DNA of 20,000 nt from Chromera velia. Taxonomy: Eukaryota; Sar; Chromeraceae. The stretch's first letter is position 1, and the number at the start of each line of letters is the position of its first letter. Positions 10,200 to 19,008 of the stretch are shown piece by piece. Below the pieces are notes generated by a model. That model was not told the DNA's origin and searched no databases. It saw only the letters and a list, made by a program, of their open reading frames with translations. The stretch spans positions 1 to 20,000 of the forward strand of contig JAHBMJ010001847.1 of assembly GCA_018398765.1 (NCBI GenBank). Direction: 5' to 3'. The position numbers and the translations under genes are program-made.

Positions 10200-12705
10200 T
10201 GTCAACGAAATGTCAGGACTGCAGACCAGCAGATGATCCCAAAGCTGATGGAGACACCTCATCACTCTGCTGAATGCCTTTACTTCTTTCTCTCATCTCT
10301 TCGCAGGAGACGGGGCAGCCTCCTGTGTTTTGAAGAACCCGAACGAACATCCGATCGTCAATGGGAGGTCGGTTGGTGAGTCAGGCTATGCATGGAGCAG
10401 TCTGCCTCTCTTTGGCTTTCTTCCTGTCAGGGAGAATTAGAGAGCACAAGAGGGAAACGGAAGGAAAGGAAAGAAACTGATTCATGACAAAAGCAAAGAC
10501 GTCTCCTCTCTTTACGGTTATTTCTCCTTTTTCTTCCACTCGTTCTGAACTACCGAACCGTCAGCTTGTCTGCTTCACCTTTTTGCATTTCCTTCCTCCC
10601 TCCATGCTTAATTGCCTCCTCCTGTGTCCTCTCTCTGCAGAGTCAGCAGGGGACTGGAGTGGGCCCCCAACAACCCGGGGGTTCTGCTTGCGGGTGAGTG
10701 CCTTGACGAGTTTTCTCTTTTTGAAGCAGAAATTAGACGAGAAGTTGACCCGGTCTACAGATTTAGTACGAGGGAAAAGAGGGCAGAGGCAATGCCAGGT
10801 GAATGCGCCAGTCGCACTCTCTCTGTCTCCAGTCATGCAGACAAGGGGCCTGAATTCCCCCCGCCAGAAAGGGAAAGAAAAGAAAACAGGCCGGAAGCAA
10901 CGGGTGAGAGTTCGTCAGGAACAGGGACCCTCACAAATAGATTAATGTATTCTCACTCACTCACTCATTGAGTGCACTTCCTTTCTTTCTTGCTGATGTT
11001 CCCTCTCTTCTTCTTGCAGCCGGCTCTTGTGTGGGTCTCTGGGACGTCCCTCGTCAGCACTCTCTTCAGTTGCAGCGCCCCAACAAGGATGGTGTCTCTC
11101 AGTCTCCTCAGCCTGTCGGGTTGCCCCACACACAAAGGGGGGGGGAGGGGGGTGCGACTTCGTCCTCTGCTTCCTCCTCCAGTTCCCCCATGACTTTCGG
11201 ACTGAAGGGAAAAGAGGGGGTGCTGCCCATTCAGCCGTTGTGTTTGTATGGAAATAAGATAGCGATGTACCGTCAGAAACAAAAGAAGGAAAAAGAGAAG
11301 GAGAAGAGCGAACCTGTGACGGCAGAGAAGGACCAGGAAGGGGAAGCGGAGAAGGAACCGCCAGCATCTGGCCAAGGTCTTCAAGCACAGGGGGGAAGGT
11401 CGAAAGGATCGAAGGGAGGATCAGCAAGCGGGGGCCAGGATAAAATTCTGGAGGTGGCGTGGCATGGGAGTGAGCCGGGAGTCTTCGCATCCCTCGGGGC
11501 TGACAGAGTGGTCTCATTGTCCGTTGGTCATTTGTTTTCACTCCTGAATCCTCTTAATTTGGCTTTCAGTTTTATTTCTTTGTTCAGGTTTTCGTAACAC
11601 TGCCTCTCCTAGTGTGGTCGCTCTGTTTGCATGGCACCTTTCTTTGCGTATACTTCGCTCCATGTTTTGCTGTGGGACCCGAGTCAACGTATCCAGGTTC
11701 GAGGGCAAGTTCGGGCTGGATTCCCATATGCCTGGTTGTCCGACTGTCTGACCGTCTTCAGTGAGTAAGAGAAAAAGGGGAGCAGAGAACCAAAAACCTC
11801 ACTCGTTTTTCGATTCTTTTCGTGTTGCTCTATGTTCGCCGTCGGGGTTTGATCCTTTCCACAGCTGTGTCTTGCTGCTTTGTCTTTGTGAGGGGGGCTT
11901 CCTGGCTGTGTTCCTTTACCAGGAAAGGGGGGGGAGGTCTTTGTCCTTTCGCTGCCCTCCTCTCTCTGTCCTCCTTCTTCCTTCTCTCAGAAAAGACTCA
12001 GAAGGGTGACTGTCTGAATCCCTTCAGGCTTTTTGTGTTGCCACCTGTGTGCCTGCCTGCAGTTGGGACGTTCGTGCATTAATTTCCATACTGTATGTGC
12101 ATTCATTCATTGATACAAAGAATTCTGTATCAATCCCTGTCCGCCTGCAGTTGGGATGTCCGACTTCCCATTCAACAGAAACCTGTGGCAGCGGTCGGTC
12201 GTTTTCCTTTCGTTACACTCTCCTTTCTTCTCTTTCTGCCCCTCTTGTTCCTTTCCCGCCTTTTCTGTGCTTCCGCTTGACCCGTCTTCTTCTTGGTTCC
12301 ATTTATGGATTCATTGTTTCATGAATTTGTGTGTTGTTTTCTCGTTGGTCGATTCAGACATTTGTGGTTGCCCACGTACGTGCAGATCCTCGCAGGCAGA
12401 TCAATGCAAACCTCCCTCGCGTTCCCCCCAGGAAGCAGCAACCCGTACCTCTCTGTCACGGGGGCGGAAGATGGGGTCGGTCCGTCCGTCTGTTTGTCTC
12501 TCTGTGGGTCGGGAGGGACTTTGCATGGGATTTGTGTGTGTGTGTGTGTGTCGTTGGGTGAAAAGAAGAGAGAGCATCACTACAGAGAAAGAAGAGCAAA
12601 GCGGAGAGAAACGGACAGAAAGACAGAGGGACGGGCGAACCAACTCGTGAGTAAACCAAATCGATTGCTCCTTCTGACTGTGTGTCTCCCTTTCCTCCTC
12701 CCCCT

Positions 12706-12764
<59 letters not shown>

Positions 12765-13062
12765 GAAGTTCGGTTTTGGGACAGCCGCTTTCTCCGCCAC
12801 GAGTTCCACAGCTGCAGAGGTCACGCGGCTGCGGTGAACAGGTGCAGATTCTCTCCAATCAACCCATCCATTTTGGCTTCATGTCCGTCGATCTGAAGTT
12901 AAGCGTGCATAGTTGTATTTGTGATTCTGTCCGTTGCTTTACTCCTCCCGCCTGTCCATTTGTGAGTCTGTTTTTGTCTTTCCTGTTGACCACCTGAAAT
13001 TATGAACTGTCGAGTGAGAAACCAACCTCGATCGACTGCTTTCTTTCTTTCTTTCTTTCTTT

Positions 13063-13098
<36 letters not shown>

Positions 13099-13147
13099 TC
13101 CTTTTTTCCTTTTTTTCTTTTTTTCTTTCTTTCTTTCTTTCAAAAGT

Positions 13148-13187
<40 letters not shown>

Positions 13188-13194
13188 TCAAAAA

Positions 13195-13227
<33 letters not shown>

Positions 13228-13315
13228 TCAAAAAATCTTTCTTTCTTTCTTTCTTTCTGTCTGTCTGTCTTTCTTTCTTTCTTTCTTTCAAAAGTTCTTT
13301 CTTTCTTTCAAAAGT

Positions 13316-13347
<32 letters not shown>

Positions 13348-13492
13348 TTTTTCTTTCTTTTTCTTTCTTTCTTTCTTTTCTTTCTTTCTTTCTTTCTTTC
13401 TTTTCTTTCTTTCTTTCTTTCTTTTCTTTCTTTCTTTCTTTCTTTTCTTTTCTTTCTTTCTGTCTTTCTTTCTTTCTCTTTCTTTCTTTTTC

Positions 13493-13558
<66 letters not shown>

Positions 13559-15859
13559 TTCGATGCTCGTCTGTGTCCAGAAATGAATCTCCGAAGCTTC
13601 TTGTTTTGACTCCCTATGGGCGGGCACGTGCGTCACCTTTCTTGTCCTGGAGCGTTCGTCTGCGTTTTGGGAAGGAGTGCTGGCTTAATTAAGTCTGTAT
13701 GGTGGCGATGTGCAATTAAGAATCATGAACGACAGACATCTCTCGATCGATCGGCATCATTCTGCTCCCTCCGTCCATCTCTCTAGCTGTCTCTCTGCCC
13801 CCCGTCTCTTTCTTTCCTGTGTGTGGCAGGCGGGGACGACCGAAGGGTTCAAGTCATCGACCTCTCCAAGATTGGTCAGTCAGTCAGTTAGTCAGTCAGT
13901 TAGTCACACACAAACTTCAGTGGAACGTTCCGACAGAAAGACAGTGCGCTGAATCATCTGCTTCTTTCTTCGTTCTGCATGTTTACTCTGATTGTTGGAA
14001 CTCGATCTGCCGCCTTTTTTTGCCGAGCGAGACTGACCGAAAGGAATCCCAGGCGTTCACCTGTTGCCGTTTTGTGATTGGCCGGCCTCCTTCCCCCCCG
14101 TTTTTTTTGTCCCTCTTTTCTCTTACGCATCTTCCAGGTCTTCTGCATGGATGAAGCAGGCAAGTCTTCCTCCTCTCATGCTTGCCTGTCTGCCTGGCTC
14201 CTTCTTTCCTGCCTGCAGACTCGGAGAGAGAGCCCAGGCCCCGCACGGACGTTCATGAGTTGGACGCCGAGCCTGAAGTTTTGGTGAGTTTGTTTGGAAG
14301 GAATGAGGAAAACCTGAAGAAAGCGTGTGGCTGTTTCGACGAGATTCAAGGCAGACGAAACTGTTGACCAGAGAGCAACGGCCCGCTCTCTGATCTGCTG
14401 CAGGGGTGAATTACGCTCGGAATCTGGCACGCTCCTTCTTGCTTTGCGTATGTGTGTGCGAGGGAGAAAGAGAGAGGTCGGGAAGGATGGAGAAACTCAA
14501 CCGATGAAGTTGAGAGGCGGACGGGAAACAAAATGTCACTGAAAAGATGAGCATTTCAGAATAATTTCGCGTTTTTACTCATGTTACTTTGACCGCCTGT
14601 GTCTGTCTGTGCATGAGCGTGCAGTTCACCCACGCTGGTCACACCGCCGGAGTTCTGGACATCAGTTGGTGTCCCTCCGAAGACAATCAATGGGTTCGTT
14701 GAGTGGGTTTGTGGGTTATTGCCGCAATGTGAGAGAGAGCAAGGGGGGATCTATCTGGCTTAGTTTGGACACTCTGCTCTTGCGGGCAAGTCGCTGGATT
14801 GGTCGGAGTGAGGGTAAGGTGGGGGTGGGATCTGTCAGCATTCCAACAAAAGTATGCGGCAATCGTTTCTGAAGGGTTTGGCAAGAAAAAGATCTGTAGA
14901 TCATTAAGCCGAGAGAAGAAGAATGTAGCCAGTCAAAAAGTGACCATAGGAGAGAAGCATGGATCGAACGGAGGTAGAACATACAAGCAAATAACCGTGC
15001 GATCTTTGTCTTTTTCGTTCCTGGACAGACAGACAGACAGACCGTTCTGATCAATATGCGTGAGTACGTGCAGACACTGGCGTCAGTGGGAGCAGACAAC
15101 ATTCTCCAAATTTGGGCAATGGTCGGTTGGGGACGGGACGGGGGGGAGATGCTGGGTGATGTCAGTGGATCTTTGGTCACAGAGCGACCAGACAGGGAGA
15201 AGGCTTGCCGCAGTGCGGACTAAAATGGAAAGAAATGTCTTTTTACCTCTGCTATTGACAGTGTCTCTCATTCGGAGCGAGTTTGCTTGGGCATGTGCAT
15301 TTCCTTCATGCATTCTTGCACCTTGGCTGTCCATCCATCTGTTCAACTTGTTCACTCACGGTTGCATGCCCCTCCTTTCTTTCCTTCCCCTTCCCCTTTT
15401 TCTGTTCAGTCCGAGCACATCTACTGGCTGAGCAGCTCCATCGACAGCCTGGTGCCCTCCGTGAGGCCAGACACCCAACCCGGAGCCTCCTCTTCCTCCC
15501 CTCCCGCCGGCAAAGGAGGAGGAGAAGGAGGAGGAGGGGGCTCTGCAGGATTCCAAGGAGGGCCCTTCCCTCTGAAGACTGTGCAAATCTCTGAGAAGGT
15601 CAAGCGAGAACCTGACGGGGAAGTGGTGTCTGGCAGTGGGGCAGCTTCTTCCTCTTCAGCCACGAGTCTGCCCCCAGGCCCAGCAGCATCACATAGTCAA
15701 ACGGGCAATGTCGGCCCAGCTGTCGGCATTGGGTTTCAAACTGCCTCTGCGGACCCGTCCAATCCTCTCCCTTCTGCCAAAGGCCCGCCTCCCCATACAA
15801 TACAGGAACTCAGTGCCGTCCAGGTGCCCTTCTCTACGCCTCCAAACAAACCTCCTTGA
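8359..15859 (+). CDS. RBBP4: WD40 histone-binding protein, RBBP4/RBAP48/MSI1 family, complete, 16 exons
   Basis: Seven-bladed WD40 chaperone of histones H3/H4; in known relatives a subunit of CAF-1, HDAC, NuRD and PRC2 complexes. Exons: 8359-8612, 8694-8778, 8907-8936 (tentative), 9237-9294, 9784-9987, 10307-10375, 10643-10693, 11020-11518, 12151-12193, 12386-12475, 12765-12882, 13830-13874, 14219-14283, 14625-14693, 15074-15121, 15410-15859; all phases agree, about 725 aa. Family marks: N-terminal helix NDEYKLWKKASSLLYDYLL then WLP; FVRHEGPVLRLAVSPHNP; GLEWAPNNPGVLLAG; SCVGLWDV; ILEVAWH; WDVRLPIQQKP; EVRFWDSRF; ILASCGDDRRVQVIDLSKIG; FTHAGHTAGVLDISWCPSED; GADNILQIWAMSEHIYWL. Relatives are about 425 aa; the excess is a Lys/Glu-rich insertion in exon 8 and a Ser/Gly/Pro tail. 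The ATG at 8359 is the first in frame before the conserved helix. The exon 2/3 region is the weakest part. Confidence 0.9.
8763..8889 (+). repeat. 58-bp tandem duplication, 2.2 copies, at the exon 2/intron border
   Basis: Units start at 8763, 8821 and 8879, each with AGACGGAGACG. The first two are near-identical over 58 bp; the third keeps only about 11 bp before entering unique sequence. The first unit contains the modelled exon 2 end and its GTACCC donor. Confidence 0.85.
9316..9361. repeat. (CAGA)n microsatellite in intron
   Basis: CAGA/CAGG tetranucleotide array in the RBBP4-like gene intron 9295-9783. It is the reverse complement of the CTGT arrays common elsewhere in the window. Confidence 0.85.
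10165..10197. repeat. (CT)n microsatellite in intron
   Basis: CT run within the intron 9988-10306 of the RBBP4-like gene, about 110 bases upstream of the next acceptor. Confidence 0.85.
12705..12761 (+). repeat. (CT)n-(GT)n tract directly abutting an acceptor
   Basis: A CT run passes into a GT run (12728-12761) that ends in the GCAG acceptor of exon 12765-12882. The GT run sits where a polypyrimidine tract is expected. Confidence 0.9.
13042..13559 (+). repeat. Long (CTTT)n polypyrimidine tract, about 518 bp, with regular interrupters
   Basis: Nearly pure CTTT on the coding strand inside intron 12883-13829. It is broken by CAAAAGTT at 13141, 13289 and 13309 and by CAAAAAAT at 13189 and 13229, spaced by multiples of four (48, 40, 60, 20). 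A short CTGT patch lies at 13257-13269. Long open frames on both strands here are repeat artefacts. Confidence 0.95.
13875..13906 (+). repeat. Tandem GTCAGTCAGTTA array starting at a donor site
   Basis: The intron after exon 13830-13874 starts with GTCAGTCAGTCAGTTA and repeats it, so several overlapping copies of a donor-like GTCAGT follow the modelled splice site. Confidence 0.7.
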
Positions 15860-16008
15860 TCAATTCAGCAACACATTGTTTTCTGGTCTTCTAAACCTTC
15901 ATTCAATTGAGAAAAAACTTATGATGTACACACTAAATGCATTACTATGTATTCAATTGAAAAAGTTTTTTTTCTACTTTTCTTTTTACTTATAATTTTT
16001 TTTTGACT

Positions 16009-16014
16009 AATAAA
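16009..16014 (+). terminator. Possible polyadenylation signal of the RBBP4-like gene
   Basis: AATAAA 150 bases after the stop codon at 15859, in an A+T-rich stretch. The hexamer is expected often in such DNA, so support is weak. Confidence 0.25.
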
Positions 16015-16887
16015 AATCAAATTATAATTTTTATATAAAAAATGATTGACTCAGGATTACGGGATTATATTGTGTTCGGGGCCGGAGCCCTAGACCTGCG
16101 TACCAGTTATCCGATGTCCGCTTTGGACGATATCTAGGCACGATATATTCAAAACTCAAGTTATTGATTGATTGGATAATTGATTGCCTAGTTGTACATA
16201 GTTGATTGTCATATACGCATAGTAACTAGTGGTATACTAGTAGCTAGTGGTAACATCTGCATGAGAGAAGATACGTGTTACAATAGCCGGCATGCCTAGA
16301 CATGTCTCATTAGCAATGCTTCTAAAACTAGTTCACTTAGTAGTTCTAAAACCGTCTTTTTATGCTTTGCGGTTATGATATGGATAGCGGGGGTCTATGA
16401 GACTCCTGAACTCAATCGGACCAGCGGCTACGCTGCAAAGTTCTTTAACCATCTCTACGTATACCTCCACGATCGCGTTTCCTAGTGCGCTTCGTTTAGC
16501 TAAAGGCCTCTTTACACCTACATGTCCTCTCTCCCCTTCTAATATCTCTTTCCCCCCTCCCGCTCTATTACTCCCAAGGAGGCTTCGATCCTATGGTTGA
16601 TCCGGAGCGGCCGCCAAAGCCTGGGCGCCGCTGCTAAAGCCCGACCACGCCAAAGGCGGGGCTGTGCCAAACTTTGAAGCCCAACCGTGCCGCCCCAAAG
16701 CTGATGTACAGCTCTATTAGCTATTTGTATGCATGTATGCCTTTAGTGCAAAAGCTGTCTGAAAAACGTCTCGGTCTTCTGGCTTGTTACTGTATGTCGG
16801 TCTACTATACGGTCAGCACTTACTCTTAGACTAGCGAATTTGTTTTCACTATGTCTGTGTACTTTTCTTTTCCTAAAATGTCTAGCC

Positions 16888-17190
16888 TCAGGCTGCCTGC
16901 CTTTTAACGCTCGTTTTCGAATTGCCGTGTCGGACTTCCTTGAAGATGCGGCCCTTACGGAGTCAGTTTTAGAGTTTTTTTTGAAGACGTTGGGGATGGA
17001 ATCCATAGAGCACATTGAGACATACTTTGAACCCTGAAAGGAATTTGAAGCTCTAAAGCTTCAAGATGTTTGACAGGCCAATAAAGTGAAGACTTTTCTT
17101 TTGAAGCAGCTTAGAAAGGCCTCACAGAAGGCAAAACTTCAGCAAAAGGCACCTCCGGTACGTGCAGAAGTCTGACACGCATACAGTCTC
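16888..17190 (+). pseudogene. Decayed coding relic with two in-frame TGA codons
   Basis: An open stretch at the end of the 16840-17037 frame reads protein-like (FRIAVSDFLEDAALTESV, then FFLKTLGMESIEHIETYF). It is stopped by TGA at 17035, continues in the same frame as KEFEALKLQDV, meets TGA at 17069-17071, then continues QANKVKTFLLKQLRKASQKA up to about 17175. The amphipathic, charged pattern is unlike the surrounding A+T-rich DNA. In both places a Trp codon (TGG) changed to TGA would explain the stop. It resembles in style a helical domain seen in mobile-element polyproteins of some protists, but I cannot name the family. No start codon or splice signals are clear. Confidence 0.4.
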
Positions 17191-17881
17191 GGAAACGGAT
17201 TGCCTCCCGCTCTGAGCGGGAAGAGAGTCCTAGCTCTTTTTGGAGTATCGCGGGGACTCATGGCTAACTGGATAGGTCCGTTTCTTTTTCACTGGCCGAC
17301 TCAATTATTTTGTATGCATGCATATCAAAAAGTTGCATCCGCGGTCAGTGTTCTCTATTTCTCTTAACTTATTGTCTCAGACTGCATAACTGTGGATCTG
17401 ACTTTTCTATTGCCTTTGTCTGCTTTGTCTTGTTTGCACCGCAGGGAGCGCTAAAGAAGCCAAAGCCGGCCAAAGTCCGACAAGCCCGACAATATTTTTT
17501 TTTTAGTTTTTTTTTTTAATATTTATGTTCATTTTATTAAATAATATTAAAATACATTAAAACTAGGTTATAACATTTTTAAGCTACTATGGGCTGGAGC
17601 TGTATTCAGTTGTATTGTATACTAGAAAGAATTAGCATTCTGTTGCCAGAGCCCTGACAATATTGTATATAAAAAAGAATGAGCTTTCTATCGCTAAGTC
17701 TTTAATGCTTAAGGCGCCAGGCTGCCAAAGCTTGGAGTTTAATTGACAGAACATAGGGTCACGTACAGGAAAGCTTCTTGGCGTTTCTTGGGGGTACGCT
17801 CTGTCAACAAACAAACGAGCTCTTCTTTGTGCCGCAGACATAGGGGGGTGATATCAGGGGAGGGGGGGTCCCGGTCTGCAC

Positions 17882-17897
17882 GGCTGGCTTACCAGCC
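17882..17897. repeat. Small perfect hairpin GGCTGG-CTTA-CCAGCC
   Basis: A 6-bp G+C stem with a 4-base loop at the left side of a G+C-rich island. It may be part of a folded repeat; no known element recognised. Confidence 0.4.
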
Positions 17898-17914
17898 ACA
17901 TGGGACCTCCCCCC

Positions 17915-18304
17915 GGGCCGTGCGGAGCGCGGTCCGGGCTCGTAGCACGGGGGGGGGGCCGTGCCGCGCAGTAGACCATTAAATAACATACTAGATAATA
18001 TAGCTCGGTCTCAACGTCGTCTCCTTGCGTTGCCCGCCCCTTTTTGTCTTGCCAACGGGTTAACGTCTAGGTTAACATCAATATGTTGATGCTAAAAAAG
18101 ACACTGAGAGAGGAATAGAGAGGAGAGCGAGGCAATTGAGTGCTATTAAGTCACTGTGCCTCTTTTACCAGCCAGGAGTTAAAAGCCTAACGCTATCTAA
18201 CGCATACCAATGCATACTAGAGAAAATCTTGCTGCCGCGCTGTACGGTCCGGTAGGGCCGTGCCGTGCGGCAGCCTTTTTTTGTGGTACGGGGGGGGGCC
18301 GTGC
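17915..18304 (+). repeat. Recurrent GGGCCGTGC motif, four copies
   Basis: GGGCCGTGC occurs at 17915, 17956, 18255 and 18296. The second and fourth are preceded by runs of G, and copies 2 to 4 are followed by CGCG-, TGCGG- or CCGCG-type sequence. The copies are spread over 390 bases of otherwise A+T-leaning DNA. Confidence 0.6.
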
Positions 18305-18511
18305 TGCCGCGTGGCGAAGCCGTACGTTACGTCCCCTCCCCCGCTCCCATGCTAAAGGCATTTTACCCCCCTATCCGCAGACGCTAAAAATGAGTTAAAA
18401 CACTGGAAGGCTCTTTACAACTATGCATGTTTAACAATTTGAGTCCGTCAATGGTTTGGCGTAGTTTGGTGTGGGGTTTTACAGTATACTTTATAGACAA
18501 GGCAGTCCACA

Positions 18512-18862
18512 ATGCGGCGCTATGCGGTGCGGACACCAAACTGTCCCCTGCGGTGCGCCGCGCAGAGCGCCCGGATCGGACGCACTGATGGTGCCCTGTG
18601 CGGCGTTTGCACGTACACGCGTCAAAACTCTATGTCTAAAACAACATGTGGAACGACAGAGTGTTACATCAAACTGCGTCAGTCGCCGAGACTGACGATG
18701 AGTGATGTTGTCACCGACGGAGAGTCTTTTCGCCTTCACTGGTCCTTCAGCAGTTTTCTTGGTATCCAGGTTTATGCAACAATGTGGATGTTCAAAAGTG
18801 GAGAGAAATGTTGTGTCGATGACGGTTTATCTACCGTATTTGTGTGCCGTAAGGAGTGTTGA
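18512..18862 (+). other. Unassigned Cys-rich ORF, 116 aa
   Basis: An open frame with an ATG at 18512 and stop at 18860-18862. Residues about 35-60 hold a spaced cysteine pattern (CGVC, 13 residues, C, 4 residues, C) loosely like a small zinc-binding motif such as that ending some piggyBac transposases, but the second half of such a motif is not intact. Other frames are also open across the G+C-rich first 120 bases, so chance is possible. It lies between the A+T-rich block and the probable start of the right-edge gene and could instead be upstream sequence of that gene. No function assigned. Confidence 0.15.
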
Positions 18863-19008
18863 TTTCATACCATCTTTTTAGAAGGACAGGGCATCTCTTT
18901 GTGCTTCTCACCCTATGAAGACGACTATTCGACCCTTTTCTTTGTAGCAAAAGGACTCTTCATGTCGGCATTCAGTATCTTCGGTCACTGCGAGGGATTT
19001 GTGCAGAA

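Larger units (their letters stand above)
15860..18470. other. A+T-rich gene-poor block with G+C-rich islands
   Basis: Composition changes right after the RBBP4-like stop codon. 15860-16600 and 17500-17700 are A+T-rich. Islands at about 16600-16700, 17450-17490 and 17700-17740 carry repeated GCCAAAGC/GCTAAAGCC-like words. 17870-17971 and 18240-18312 are very G+C-rich. A decayed coding relic lies at 16888-17190. No transposon ends or intact transposase were seen. Confidence 0.6.

Noticed and set aside
13042-13559. CRISPR-like array from the spaced CAAAAGTT words
   Set aside because: The intervening sequence is one tetranucleotide repeat, with no unique spacers; eukaryotic intron context.
12899-13636. 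Long open frames on both strands (about 190 to 245 aa) over the CTTT tract
   Set aside because: They translate a tetranucleotide repeat (alternating Phe/Leu/Ser or Lys/Glu/Arg); no non-repeat conserved sequence.
18512-18862. piggyBac-type C-terminal zinc-finger identity for the Cys-rich ORF
   Set aside because: Only the first half of the Cys spacing fits; later Cys/His residues are missing and no transposase core is nearby.
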